64,000 nt of DNA from Arion vulgaris (Eukaryota; Mollusca; Gastropoda; Stylommatophora; Arionidae): contig CM036754.1 in the NCBI GenBank assembly GCA_020796225.1, positions 67,820,000 through 67,883,999 on the forward strand. The letters are read 5' to 3'. The notes beneath the pieces were generated by a model that made no database searches, was not told the origin of the DNA, and worked only from the letters and a program-made list of their open reading frames with translations. Each line of letters opens with the position of its first letter. The first letter of the stretch is position 1. The position numbers and the translations under genes are program-made. Positions 35,641 through 47,528 of the stretch are shown here, piece after piece.

Positions 35641-35924
35641 ATAAATCTGAAAGTACCGAGAAAAACCCCAATGCAATGAGTCAACTTTGCATGACGGCCG
35701 CCTCCCTATAACAAATCTGATCTAATAGCATACTTCAGCATAACACCAGATGTTGCACTATAAAACATAGTGTATTTCTGGTTATAAATGAGTCACCCGT
35801 TTGTACCAATCTGTGTCCTTTAAGATAGTATGCATATAATGTGATCAACATTCGGATTCGCTTATCCTACATGCCGTGGGCATACAGAAACACAATGAAC
35901 TCATGTTCTCGCAACAAACCAAAT
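35641..35924. other. No feature recognised
   Basis: Short unique-looking stretch between the TTAA element and the 38-bp array. Confidence 0.45.
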
Positions 35925-36085
35925 AGATTACAAAGACTTGATTGATAAGAACAAACGCAAACTGATTACAAAGACTTGATTGATAAGAACAAACCAAATA
36001 GATTACAAAGACTTGATTGATAAGAACAAACCAAATAGATTACACAGACTTGATTGATAAGAACAAACGCAAACTGATTACAAAT
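35925..36085. repeat. 38-bp minisatellite, left part (about 4 copies)
   Basis: Units GATTACAAAGACTTGATTGA plus TAAGAACAAACGCAAACT. Same unit as the large array at 37646-38800; the two parts are separated by a LINE insertion. Confidence 0.93.
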
Positions 36086-37645
36086 CAGTTATCAGTTATA
36101 TGAGGATTAACATCATAGCACTCCGGACACGTCCATAGGTGCTCCGCCTGAGCAAATCCAGCAGCGTCCAGCGGCCCAACACGCCAGTTCGATGTTGATT
36201 AATCAATAACTTTGCATATTTAGTATGTCGTTCTTTTCGGGCTGCACTAATATTGACACCCATTTCTCTCAATCTGGTCAGCGAGTGGGATTCACAGCCC
36301 TGAAACTCCTCTGTTCGGAAAGACTCTCTCAATGCGTGAAGAATGTCATTTCTATCCATGGCAGCTCCCTCTGATATTGTAGCCAGCCAATCCTTCAGCT
36401 CGTTCATTAATACTGACTCCTACGTGTCCAGGGGCAAAAATGAAGGTGATTTCTCTGATCATTGTTTGTACCAGTACCTGCAGCCAGTTGCGTCTCATCA
36501 TTCCTGACTCGACTTTACGAATCATGCTCATGGAGTCACTGAGAATGAAAACACGAGAGTAGTTGTGAGATACCAACCATTTCACCGCCTCCGGAACCTC
36601 CACTGCCAAACTACTTGTGGTTGTTGCGTAGACCCCAATGGAATCTCTTATTATTTTTTCTCATGAGCGTGCCGAAAAAACCCACGCACAGCGTTGTTGG
36701 CGAATGACTGAACCATCGGTGTAAATAACCACATCTGTATCATTGATGATGTCATTCAAGAGGGCCTCCACCTCAACGTTAATCAGTGATATATTATTTT
36801 GTTCACAGTTTATCTTAATAGATGTTAGTTAGTTAGTTTATTCCTTTCGAGTCAAAGGCGGCACATAGGGCAGAGGTTTTAGATCTCCATGTGATACGGT
36901 TCTTTGCTAGCAGTTGGAGATCTTGTATGGTTTTACATCCCAATAGTTTACTTTCTTGTTGGATGGTTCTTCGAAGAGTGGTCTTTGGTCTTCCACGTTT
37001 TCTTTTCCCAATTGGTGACTACATAAGGACTTGTCGATTTGGTCTCTTTTCGTCTGCTCTAAGAACATGACCTAAATATTTCCACCTTCGTTTCCTTATA
37101 ATATTTGATACGGGTTGTTGGTGTGTTCTATCTCTCACTGTGTTGTTAGAAACGAAATCACTCCATTTTACTTTTAATAATTTTCGTAGACATTTATTCT
37201 CAAAGCTGTCCAGTTTCTTGTCAATTTTCTTTGTTGATTTCCAACTTTCACAACCGTAGGTTAGTACAGGAATCACACATGACCTAAATAATTTAACTTT
37301 TGTGCATATACTAAGGTCTTGAGATTGCCAGATATTCGTTAATTCGTTAATAGATGTAGTAACTGTGAAAGCAGCCTGAAAGTGAGGTAGCACAACACTC
37401 CATTCCTAACCTGTTTCAATTCCAGAAGGATCACATATTTTCCTAAGAGTATCTTCCGCCTGACTCAGCCATGATCTGCCTCTCTTGAATCTAAACCCTT
37501 TCACCTTAATGAGTTCTTCATGGAGAGGATGTTCATTGTTTGCGTTGATTTTTAGATATGATCGAACCTTCCAAGTTTCAATTCTGTTAGCAATAGTGGG
37601 GAGGTCAAGAAGGAATCTCATTGACACTCGTGGTGTATCTTTGGA
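36086..37645 (-). mobile_element. RNase H-bearing LINE fragment inserted in the 38-bp array
   Basis: Minus-strand order: GRSWLSQAEDTLRKICDPSG (37480-37410), a linker, then RNase H with VIYTDGSVIRQQ (near 36740), VFILSDSMSMIRKVESG (near 36540), FIFAPGHVGVSINERAEG (near 36440) and a C-terminal part to 36100 ending GRVRSAMMLI. The linker is split by a second LINE (36826-37346); removing it restores a continuous frame. Both edges abut 38-bp array units (GATTACAAA left, GATTGCAAA right). Relatives: 52082-53141 and 55756-56268. Frame breaks at 36650 and elsewhere indicate a dead copy. Confidence 0.85.
36826..37346 (-). mobile_element. Nested LINE 3' fragment with 11-bp target-site duplication
   Basis: TTAATAGATGT occurs at 36815-36825 and 37347-37357. 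Between them the minus strand encodes a LINE thumb: NIWQSQDLSICTKVKLFRSC, LTYGCESWKSTKKIDKKLD, RKLLKVKWSDFVSNNTVRD, RRWKYLGHVLRADEKRPN, then RKRGRPKTT-like basic sequence. An AACT-repeat 3' tail lies at 36826-36836. It is younger than the RNase H LINE it interrupts. Confidence 0.85.
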
Positions 37646-38800
37646 TTGCAAAGACTTGATTGATAAGAACAAACGTAAACAGATTACAAAGACTTGATTG
37701 ATAAGAACAAACGCAAACAGATTACAAAGGCTTGATTGATAAGAACAAACGCAAACATATTACAAAGACTTGATTGATAAGAACAAACGCAAACATATTA
37801 CAAAGACTTGATTGATAAGAACAAACGCAAACAGATTACAAAGACTTGATTGATAAGAACAAACGCAAACATATTACAAAGACTTGATTGATAAGAACAA
37901 ACGCAAACAGATTACAAAGACTTGATTGATAAGAACAAACGCAAACATATTACAAAGACTTGATTGATAAGAACAAACGCAAACATATTACAAAGACTTG
38001 ATTGATAAGAACAAACGCAAACAGATTACAAAGACTTGATTGATAAGAACAAACGCAAACATATTACAAAGACTTGATTTGTAAGAACAAACGCAAACAT
38101 ATTACAAAGACTTGATTGATAAGAACAAACGCAAACAGATTACAAAGACTTGATTGATAAGAACAAACGCAAACATATTACAAAGACTTGATTGATAAGA
38201 ACAAACGCAAACATATTACAAAGACTTGATTTGTAAGAACAAACGCAAACATATTACAAAGACTTGATTGATAAGAACAAACGCAAACATATTACAAAGA
38301 CTTGATTTGTAAGAACAAACGCAAACATATTACAAAGACTTGATTGAAGAACAACCAAACTATTCAAAGACTTGATTGATAAGAACAAACGAAACAATTA
38401 CAAAGACTTGATTGATAAGAACAAACGCAAACAGATTACAAAGACTTGATTGATAAGAACAAACGCAAACAGATTACAAAGACTTGATTGATAAGAACAA
38501 ACGCAAACATATTACAAAGACTTGATTGATAAGAACAAACGCAAACATATTACAAAGACTTGATTGATAAGAACAAACGCAAACATATTACAAAGACTTG
38601 ATTGATAAGAACAAACGCAAACATATTACAAAGACTTGATTGATAAGAACAAACGCAAACATATTACAAAGACTTGATTGATAAGAACAAACGCAAACAG
38701 ATTACAAAGACTTGATTGATAAGAACAAACACAACCTAGTAAATTACAAAGACTTGATTAATAAGAACAATCAAACATATTCAAAGACTTGATTTACATC
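37646..38800. repeat. 38-bp minisatellite, main part, about 30 copies
   Basis: Units GACTTGATTGATAAGAACAA plus ACGCAAACATATTACAAA. Variants: CAGATTACAAA versus CATATTACAAA, and TTGATTTGTAAGAAC in several units from 38070. Copies near 38340-38400 and the right edge have small deletions. Confidence 0.96.
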
Positions 38801-38984
38801 AACATTGGCTAAACAGATTCAAAACTTGTTGTCAAGATTTCAACTTGCAACTCTAGGAAATGTATTCGACATTTGTGCATAAATCAATCAATGTAATTCA
38901 TCACCTCTATGTCAATCAATATGTCTTCGCATGCCTTTACTCAACAGTTGTGGCCTGAACGCTCTCCAATAGTTCTTACTTGTC

Positions 38985-39200
38985 CTGCTCTACTTGTCCT
39001 GCAGTATAGTTGTCTTTGCCTGCTTTCTGCCTCCATTGTGCCTGCAGTATAGTTGTCTTTGCCTTGCTCCCTGCCTTCTACTTGTGCCGTGCAGTATAGT
39101 TGTCTTTGCCTTGCTCCCCTGCCTTCTACTTGTGCCGTGCAGTATAGTTGTCTTTGCCTTGCTTTACTGCATTCTACAAGGGCCGTACGGTATATTTATA
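38985..39200. repeat. ~47-bp repeat, 4 copies
   Basis: Copies of GTGCAGTATAGTTGTCTTTG plus CCTTGCTCCCTGCCTTCTAC, with indels. The last copy grades into the hAT-like end at 39213. Confidence 0.88.
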
Positions 39201-39212
39201 TTTGCCTTACTC

Positions 39213-39350
39213 TCAGGGGCGGCTCGTCATTAAAGGCTAATGGGGCCTGGGCCCACCAAAATATTGAGTAACGTCTACTTATTATTTTAGATATGAAAAA
39301 GGAAAGTCCTACTTGGAACAACTAAATCATAACTTCATACCATAAGAATA
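39213..39350. mobile_element. hAT-like terminal fragment
   Basis: Contains GGCGGCTCGTCATTAAAGGC, matching the terminal inverted repeat and subterminal sequence of the intact MITE at 57230-57394 (outermost bases changed to CAGGGG). It continues with GGGGCCTGGGCCCACCAAAA and TTATTATTTTAGATATG. It is cut by the LINE starting near 39356. Confidence 0.65.
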
Positions 39351-39873
39351 ACTTTTTGATCACTGGGAACCAGACTCCACTAAACTGCACAGCCGCCATC
39401 CCGAAATTGTTAAGCAAAGATGCCGAGCCTAATCTAGTGAAGAAAGCAGCTACAATGGAGCATCTCCATTACATGTTTCCAGAAGACAGCTGGATAAGAA
39501 TTTACACAGATAGATCGGCAATGGAAGCAACAATGAATGGTGGAGCAGGAGTGCACATTTGGCACCCAGATGCTACTACTGTGTCTCTAGCGGCCCTACT
39601 GGAAGAATATGTTTCAACTACAAAGCAGAACTCTTAGCCCTTCTGATGACAGCACAGCACATGAATAAGCTGCAAGCACCTGCAGGCAAGATGGTATCTC
39701 TTACAAACTCACTGTCAGCTATACAAGCCCTGGAGGCTAAATCCGCTGATAGCACAGTACAAAACCTAAAAGGAGAACTTGCTCAGCTTTCAGACAATGC
39801 AGAAAATCACTAGCAGTGGATTCCATCTCACTGTGGCATTGCAGGCAATGAGAATGCCGATGTCTTAACTAAG

Positions 39874-41468
39874 TGTAGCAGTTCACTTTCGTTCACTGGT
39901 ACAAGGTCCCATGAAAGTAGAGAGAAAAAATAGGATACGAAAGTATCGAGAAATAAATAAATCAAGAAGGGTCGAATGATGAATCCTGGTAAGGTAGTAG
40001 CTACCGCTAAATCTTAATCCTTACATACGTCAACATTAAATTTCAACACCAAAGCCTCCTATAAGAACTTATACAAAGTTTATTGCTTGCATATCTGAAT
40101 AAGGAAAATAAATGCATGTACCGACTTTCTATGTGATCTGTGTCAACAAAAGAACATACATTGACCGTGCTTTAAACCTTTACTGCACTAGAAGTACTCA
40201 ATGGCTGACTAATAGGTCAACGATTAACAAGGGAAAAAAGGATTTCCCTCCTACTTTTATAGGTCACGATCTACTCAATTAAGCCTTATCTATTCACCCC
40301 TAGTTTTGACAACGCGCGTTAATAAGAGACGTCCGACTTCCCTGTGGTGGATATTCTTGAAAGTGTCACACGTTAGTTTATCTACTCACACACAAGTTAT
40401 TAAAGAATGTCAAAATCCTACGTTGTGGGTGTTCACTACAAATCACAACGCTGCTCAAAGTTCGGCTCTACTCTACAAAAAGTTAATAAAGAATGACAAA
40501 ATCCTACGTTGTGGGTATTCACTACAAATCACAACGCTGTTCACTACTCACACAGAGTTATTAAAGAATGACAAAATCCTACGTTGTGGGTGTTCACTAC
40601 AAATCACAACGCCGTACGCTACTCACACAAAGTTAATAAAGAATGACAAAATCCTACGTTGTGGGTGTTCACTACAAATCACAACGCCGTACGCTACTCA
40701 CACAAAGTTAATAAAGAATGACAAAATCCTACGTTGTGGGTGTTCACTACAAATCACAACGCTGTTCGCTACTCACAAAGTTAATAAAGAATGACAAAAT
40801 CCTACGTTGTGGGTATTCACTACAAATCACAACGCTGTTCGCTACTCACACAGAGTTAATAAAGAATGACAAAATCCTACGTTGTGGGTGTTCACTACAA
40901 ATCACAACGCCGTACGCTACTCACACAAAGTTAATAAAGAATGTCAAAATCCTACGTTGTGGGTGTTCACTACAAATCACAACGTTGTCCGCTACTCACA
41001 GAGTTCGCTACTCACACAAAGTTAATAAAGAATGACACTGTTTCTTCGCTCCATTTCTCTAAGTTCCGTCCTCCTGACTTCACACTCTCTCTATCCCTTA
41101 CGCTCATTGGGATCAAAATTACGTCCATCTCCCTCAACTTCTCAAGAGTAACTGTTTTCTTACGCTCACTAAGAAAATATGTCCGTCTCCCTCAACTTCT
41201 CAAGAGTAACTGTTCTACTGTCCAAACCAAAAGCTCACAACTGTCCCTTCTCTGGTTCGAGATCCTCGATTTAACGGGAGTTCTCGCATACCTCGGGTTA
41301 GAACCTTTTGCATGATTTTAACACTCTACTTGTCAGCAAGTTGGGACTGGTAAACAAATTTCTTTCCTGCTAACTTGGTCAAGGACGCCAAGTACAATAA
41401 GGGGGTTTTCTTTTTCTCTGTTGACCCCCGTCCTTACCCTTAGTTAGCATAACAGTGAAACTGTTACA
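39874..41468. mobile_element. Solo LTR, 1,595 bp, with TAAG target-site duplication
   Basis: It starts TGTAGCAGTTCAC and ends GTGAAACTGTTACA, an imperfect inverted terminal pair of the TG...CA type. TAAG is duplicated at 39870-39873 and 41469-41472. Removing the segment restores the RNase H LINE reading frame across the junction (VLTK followed by ESSAKG). There is no internal gag/pol, so it is a solo LTR from intra-element recombination or a non-coding element. It is unusually long because of an internal 74-bp array. Family assignment (Gypsy versus other) is not possible from this. Confidence 0.8.
40385..41030. repeat. 74-bp tandem array inside the solo LTR, about 8 copies
   Basis: Units AGTTAATAAAGAATGACAAA, ATCCTACGTTGTGGGTGTTC and ACTACAAATCACAACGC plus GCTACTCACACA. 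They carry the LTR's AATAAAG motif in every unit, so a polyadenylation-like signal is multiplied. ORFs through it are artefacts. Confidence 0.95.
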
Positions 41469-41885
41469 TAAGGAGAGCAGTGCCAAAGGCAAAATTTACC
41501 AACCCCTGTCTTTTCAAGGGTCAAAACCCTCATACAGAGAAAATCTGCAGTAGATTGAAAGACAAACACTGGATATGATTATGGAACAGACCAGGTCATT
41601 ATATTTCGACTACGTACCGGACACTGCAGACTCAACAAACACTTATATAGACTAGGAATAAGTCAAAAAGCTTTCTGCCAGTGTCAGCAGACGGAACAGA
41701 CACTGGAGCATATCCTACAAGACTGTCCTCTCCTGGGTGAGCTGAGAAGCAACATGTGGCCACACCCAGTCAATCTGAAAAAAGTTGATTTGGAGAAACC
41801 TGACCGACCTGAAGCTGACAGCTCAGTTTGTGTCCACAATAAATTAAGCACATGACTAGAGATCGCTGAAGAAGAAGAAGAACTT

Positions 41886-42350
41886 TAGACGTTATTTGTT
41901 CAAAATTATTACTTTCAACGGGATACTGATTAGCTTTGAAAGTTGATATATAACGTTAAAATATCACACACAGTTTGAAATTCAACATCTTTCCTCCCTA
42001 ATTAGTATACGCCCTGGTCATTAAGGACCAGTAAGAACCGGCCCTATCAAATCAAAAATAATTAACGTGTACCTATTATTTTAGAAATTATTTTTTTGTA
42101 ATTATTACTTTTAACTTGACACTGATTAGCTTTGAAAGTTGGATATATAAAACTAAAATATAAATATTATATCAGAATAATATAAGTCCTATTATATATA
42201 TAACATTATAAAATTATATTATAGTATTATAAATATAAATAACGTTAATAAATATAAAATAAAATATATATAACATTATAAAATAACATTATAGTATTAT
42301 AAAATATTATATAGACTGAAACTCATCATTTTCGCTATAATGCTTCCCGC
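41886..42350. mobile_element. hAT-like MITE remnants, tandem
   Basis: 41886-42000 and 42061-42170 share ATTACTTT(C/T)AAC, ACTGATTAGCTTTGAAAGTT and GATATATAA. 42018-42090 also matches 39213-39300 in the same orientation (GGTCATTAAGGACCAG, CCTATTATTTTAGA). The simplest reading is two hAT-like copies in tandem, the first split by the LINE at 39356-41885. The right side dissolves into TATAA-rich simple sequence. Confidence 0.5.
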
Positions 42351-42659
42351 ATTGTGCCGTGCACTATTTCTGGCGCCAGTGTAAAATATTTCTATCTAAG
42401 ATGTAACATTGCCACCTCTGATCTTTGATCGCTATTGCAATGATAATTGCCAAAACAATTATGTAAATTTAATTCAGCCGGAAGATATATATTCATTCTT
42501 ACGTGGTCAAACTACTTCTCAGATAAACGAAGACTCTAGATTAAATAGTCCGTTTAATTATCGATTGAATCTCCAATTTTATATTAAAATAGCATAAAAT
42601 TATAGAAAATAATAGCAATAAATAACAAACTATCATATATTAAGATTAGTTTTAGGGAA
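42351..42659. other. No feature recognised
   Basis: AT-rich; a 62-codon ORF (42409-42597) has no recognisable motif. Confidence 0.4.
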
Positions 42660-43960
42660 TTGTCCTTTGCTGTAATACATCTTGTCTTCGGCAATTTTCT
42701 TTCGTCAATTGTCAATAGTTGTCAACAAGTTTCGTAGGAGCTGCACAGACACAATATTCGCTCTCAGACAGTTAGTGGAAAAGACAGTCGAATCTGACAA
42801 ACACCTGCACGTTACGTTTGTAGACCAGGAAAAGCGTTCTCCTCTCTCTCGCGATCCCCGGAAAACGTTCGACCGCGTAGACAGAAACAAGTTGTGAAAA
42901 GTATTGTAAAACTGTGGTTAATGACCACCCAATTAACCTATGCAAGAGCATCTATACAAACAGCCAGTGCACAGTTAGAACAAATACAGGTCTTTCAGAA
43001 AAGTTCCACGTTGGGTCAGGAGTAAGACACGAATGCGTACTATCACCACTGCTGTTCATCACATATATAGATCAAATCTGTAAAAGTGCTAACACTATTG
43101 AAGAGAACAACATTGGGGAACTCTTAAACGAATTTCGTTTTGCAGACGACCAAGCAATCGTATCAACAACAGAGAAACAGCTACAATAACACATTAACAG
43201 ACTCCCGTTAGCATGCAACGAATACACTATGAGAATAAACATCGACAAAACTGACGTAATGACATTTGCTAGAGAGGAAAACACCACCAATATCTCCATC
43301 GACAAACGCCCATTAAAACAAGCCAAAGACTTTGCGTCCCTAGGAGCATTTTTTCAGCAAACGGAAGAATAACTAACGAAATCCAACATAGATGCAACAA
43401 AGCAAATCGAACATTAGGACAAATGGCGTTAATTTTAAAATGCAAACAGGTTACCATGAACATAAAAAAGAGTGTTGTTCAACACAATATTTCTCCCCAC
43501 ATTCTGCTACCAGTGCCAAATCTGGACACTGACATTACATGCCAGAAGAAAACTAGTCACAACAGAGATGAAGTGTCTACGAAGAATGCTGGGAGTAACA
43601 AGAAGAAACCTGCTTTAGAAATTAAGACATCCGAAAAAAAGTGGGTACAACATCAATACTGAACCGTATCAAGACGCAACAAATTAAATGGTTCGGCTAC
43701 ATAAGCAGATTACCAACAGGCAGTGCACCACAGAGAGCAATGTTGCTCCGATACAGTGGATATAAAGCAAAAGGCCGGAAACGCAAAAGGTGGACCACAG
43801 AGATAACAGAGGCGACGAAATACAATATTTATAAAGCACACACAAAATCCCGTGCTAGAAAACTCTTCTTACCCTGAAGCTGTGAGGCAAACCAGGATTG
43901 AGAAGACAAAGAAAGACAAAGTGCATAGAGACTCGCTCCAGCAGTCTCTTTTTCGACCTG
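42660..43960 (+). mobile_element. Decayed LINE reverse transcriptase
   Basis: Plus-strand RT pieces in order: DTIFALRQLVEKTVESDKHL (42735-42800), TFDRVDRNKL (motif A region), [56 protein letters not shown] (motif C, FADD intact, 43133-43186), a thumb at 43300-43620 with GQMALILKCKQVTMNIK, and a C-terminal FGYISRLPTGSAPQRAMLLR (43690-43750) with RKRKRWTTEITEATKYNI. Multiple frameshifts and stops. It is the most complete relative of the fragments at 25255, 32880, 53500 and 62325. Confidence 0.85.
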
Positions 43961-44032
43961 ACTCTGAAAGGCAAACAGGTTTAGAGAATAAATAGACAGT
44001 TGCAAACTGAATTGAGCTCAGCGAAACACGCA

Positions 44033-44165
44033 AAAACAATTTTTAACAATAACAAAGTTACAAAATACTAGAGATTTACAAAATACAAAAAAATAATGAC
44101 AATACACAGAAACGTTTCGACCAAATTGCCTTTATCAAGCCAAGAATACAACAGAAGGGAAGAAT
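44033..44165 (-). mobile_element. Penelope-like element terminal fragment
   Basis: Minus-strand copy of the pLTR end: GAAACACG-like start, a run of short AAC/AAA motifs, and the hairpin motif CTTTATCAAGC...CGTTTC (44111-44140). Diverged from the other copies. It stops at SINE-like sequence. Confidence 0.7.
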
Positions 44166-44189
44166 TTCACTTCTTTCACAGTACACTAC

Positions 44190-44335
44190 ATATAGAATGA
44201 AATTCGTGGCATATCCTTTATAGAACGTAGTCATCAACCACAGCAAAGGAGTCATTTTCTACGTTTACCGCAGAGATTATATATTACATAATCACCTAAT
44301 ATGTATATGGTCTCATTCACAAGTTCGTGGTTTGT
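44190..44335. mobile_element. SINE body fragment
   Basis: GAATGAAATTCGTGGCATAT and GTCATCAACCACAGC are shared with 30600-30650 of the SINE at 30598-30846. It lacks an identifiable tRNA head. It lies between two Penelope-like pieces. Confidence 0.5.
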
Positions 44336-44339
44336 TGTC

Positions 44340-46660
44340 ATAATAGCGAAACACGTACAAACAAAGTACTATAGTTTTACAAAATACAGAAACAGTGACG
44401 ATAAACACCAACGTTTCGATCAAAAGGTCTTTATCAAGCAAACGATACAACAGGAGTGACGAATTTCACAGAACACTTACAAATGGACGATAACGGAAAC
44501 ATTCAAACGTATCTAATGAAAATCTGGGAATAAAAACGAATAACGAAATGAATGCAACACAAAACTAGAAGTGGAAAAGAAGAGAAACAATATACAATCA
44601 AGTGAAAATATAACGTATATATATGAAGCAAATACACATATAGATTACAAGGCGTGAGATGAGAAAGTACTAAGAAGCATAGGAATGTAATGCGTTGAGT
44701 CCAAGAGGCCACAAGGTACTATATAACGAAATAAAACGGTTCTCTAGAGCAACTCGACTACGATCATCAGAGGAACATGATCGGATTACTTTGACCTGGA
44801 CATTGCAAGCTCCTGAATGGCCAGTATTATTGAAATGAGTAGCTACAGGGGTCACGAAGCATTGGCGTATATCGCTCAAGTATTGGGCGAATCGGTCACT
44901 GAGTCTCTTGCCGGTTTCCCCAATATAGGCCTTGTTGCACCGCTTGCAGGTAATGGCATAGATAATATTCCGGGACTCGCACGTGAAGCTGTCTTCAATA
45001 ACAAACGTGGCTTTTGGAAAAGACACAGTGCGGGTCTGTATTACATAAGCACACGTGTTGCAGCGCCGACGGCCACACTGGATGGTGCCAAAATGACTAG
45101 ATATTAGGCTTGAGGCGACTGTGAACCAACATGTCCTTAAGACTTCTGTCCCGTCTGTACGCCACCAAAGGATAGTGTTGGAAGATTGAACGTGTATCAG
45201 GATCAGACTGAAGAATGGAGAGATGACGGAATAAGACTTTCTTCACAAGGGAACTATGAAGGTGGAAAGTTAAGATAAGTTTCACCATGTAAGAATTGGA
45301 AGTTATATGCTGGTTAGAGAGGGCCTCCTGGCGAGAAATTAGCTGAACGCGCTGCATAGCAGATGCAAGCACATTCTCCGGGTATAGGCGCTACGGAAGA
45401 AATCAAGCATCTCGTGAGCTCTATCGAGAAAATCATCGTCCTCGCTACAGAGGCGACGAAGGCGCAAGAGTTGAGAGAATGGTAAAGAGTCACGACAAGC
45501 CTGGGAATGGGAAGAGGTATAAAGGAGAAAACTATGTGCATCAGTAGGCTTGTAGTATACTGATGTAGTGATGGTGGATAGGCCTGAAGGTGATTGTGAT
45601 GTTAAGAAAGTTGACACAAGAGGTAGAGATGTGAGATGTAAACCGAATAGCAGGATAGAAGACATTAATGAAATGAATGAAGCGTGACAAATCGGCTTCA
45701 GGCATATCGATAATGCCAATACAATCATCAATGAATCTATGATACATGGACGGAAGAGGACCATCATAGGAATTCCATACTAGGTGTTCAAGATGACCCA
45801 TGAATAGACAAGCATAACTGGGTCCCATTTTAGTACCCATAGCGACCCCACTGATCTGCTCAAAGAACTGGTCATTGAACTGAAAGGAGTTGAGAGTGAG
45901 AACTAGTTCTGCAAGACGAAGGAGAGCCGAGGTGGAGACAAGTGGTTAGTTCTCCAGTCGAGAAAGAACTGGAGAGCTTGAAGTCCGTCGGAATGAGGTA
46001 TGAAGGTGTACAATGAGCACACATCAAGGAGGAAGAGACGGTAAGTCCTGCCAAGTAACAACTCAATGGAAGAAAAAACAGACAAGATGTGGTTCGTATC
46101 TTTCAAGAATGAAGGTAGTGTGGTGACTATAGGATTGAAGATACTATCAAGAAATTCGGAGATATGTTCCGTAGGACAAGAGCAAGCAGAAACGATGGGC
46201 CTACCAGGATTGTTCAGTTTATGAATGTTGGGGAGCATATAAAACGCGGTTTGCCCAAACAGCTATCGATGACACAAAGTGATGATGCGCCGGTAGGAAG
46301 GTCATTAGAGGCAATTAAGTTCTTAATTACTGTACGGACTTTACAATTGTTAGATAGTGTGACATCAGAAGAACTCGTTTTGTAGAACTGGGTGTCAAGT
46401 AGTTGGTTGCGGCCTTCCTGAAGGTATTTGCTCCATACCACTATTGCACCGCCTTTGTCGGCGGTGATAACAATGTAACAATGATAACAATGTCATCACG
46501 TCGACGGAGGTGTGATAGAGCACGAAACTCGGACGGTGACATGTTAGAATGCCCTATGCGTTTGGGGTGGAGCAGTCCAATGTCGTGTAAAGTATTCGTG
46601 ATGTAGAGATCAAGAGCGTTGGAGCAGAGCCAACTATAAACGTATGGGCCTTCGGACTCG
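44340..46660 (-). mobile_element. Penelope-like element: RT plus GIY-YIG endonuclease, largest copy
   Basis: Minus-strand order: N-terminal RT with NMSPSEFRALSHLRRRDD (near 46540) and VITADKGGAIVVWSKYLQEG (46475-46415), PRFYMLPNIHKL then NPGRPIVSACSCPTEHISEF (46240-46140), LDVCSLYTFIPHSDG (motif A, about 46000), GTKMGPSYACLFMGHLEHLV (45840), motif C as RFIDDCIGI (45738-45712), and a linker region 45680-45100. The GIY-YIG domain is NIIYAITCKRC and AYIGETGKRLSDRF (44975-44900) with the catalytic-type Glu in ALENRFISLYS (44755-44735). The end is a pLTR with the hairpin at 44411-44439. By established knowledge, RT plus GIY-YIG defines Penelope-like elements. It needs about five small frame corrections, so it is recently dead or carries sequence errors. 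Confidence 0.88.
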
Positions 46661-47300
46661 GTAAGAATTATGGGAAATCAGACCCCAACTACACCACGTG
46701 ACCTCGCATTCCAGTATTGATGTATATAGACGAATTCATTTTAAAATCAAAACAAAATGCTAACTCGAAGTTATATTATGTAACAAGTTAAGTTTAACAA
46801 TAAGGAATATCAATATTATGAATATTTTTCACCAATAAATAACCAAAGACTCACAGAGTTGAGTAAAATTGCAAAAAGCTTGCAGTGTTCTATCAAACAT
46901 CTATATTTTCCGGCCCCTTTCTGATTTAGGTCAGGAACCCACAGCCAGTTGTCTGGCCTAGTTATCTAGAGTTGGCTGTGGTTGGAGACACCAGGTTTGG
47001 GTACCCAATCATGTTTGCGAGTAGAATATTTAGCGAACATACTCGTGTCGTGACATTGGTCAGTGTCAACCTGGTTCTGAAAATGAAATTTTAGCCGTAA
47101 GCCACGGTGAAAACGGTGCACATCTTGAAGAATATAGAGTAGTGGTCAATAGTGGGTCGGAGAAGAACAAACTTGAGACCCTTACTTAAAACACATCTCT
47201 CGCTGTCCGATAAGGGAAGGTCTGGAGGGAAGGTTTATTGTCAATCTTAGTAACCACGCATGTCCAATTTGCGGTCCATAATTTTTTTTTTAAAATATCC
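46661..47300. other. No feature recognised
   Basis: Mixed unique-looking sequence with a short inverted motif (CACAGCCAGTTGTCTGG/AGTTGGCTGTG near 46945-46980). No gene or element assigned. Confidence 0.4.
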
Positions 47301-47429
47301 TCTCTATGCGCTCCTGACGTTTGAAATATTTAATTGTCCTTGATTTTATATTATTTAATAGCCAACTCTCTTTAGTATCAAGTTGTTGCAGAACAGAAGC
47401 ATTTTTTCTTTTCCTGAAAGGGGTAATAA

Positions 47430-47528
47430 CTTCCCGTAATACGCAAATAATAGTCAATACTACAGAAACCACAATTTTTCCTACATTTTTCCCAGGCCCA
47501 ACCACGAAAAATGACCACGAGCCGCCAC
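47430..47528. mobile_element. hAT-like 3' end fragment
   Basis: GAAAAATGACCACGAGCCGC then CACTG (47506-47528) is the reverse complement of the 5' end of the intact MITE at 57230 and aligns inward for about 50 bp (CATTTTTCCCAGGCCCAACC). The partner end was not found. A 16-residue-scale ORF here is incidental. Confidence 0.6.

Larger units (their letters stand above)
39356..41885 (+). mobile_element. RNase H-bearing LINE fragment with GAA tail, split by a solo LTR
   Basis: Plus strand: RNase H start RIYTDRSAMEATMNGGAGVH (the usual TDGS reads TDRS), a middle part, and IPSHCGIAGNENADVLTK up to 39873. The frame resumes after the LTR insertion at 41473 as KESSAKGKIYQPLSFQG, then FRLRTGHCRLNKHLYRLGI, CQCQQTEQTLEHILQDCP (41690-41730), and a GAAGAAGAAGAAGAA tail at about 41865-41883. 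The copy at 60800-61532 has the same order and tail. Stops and frameshifts make it inactive. Confidence 0.85.
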
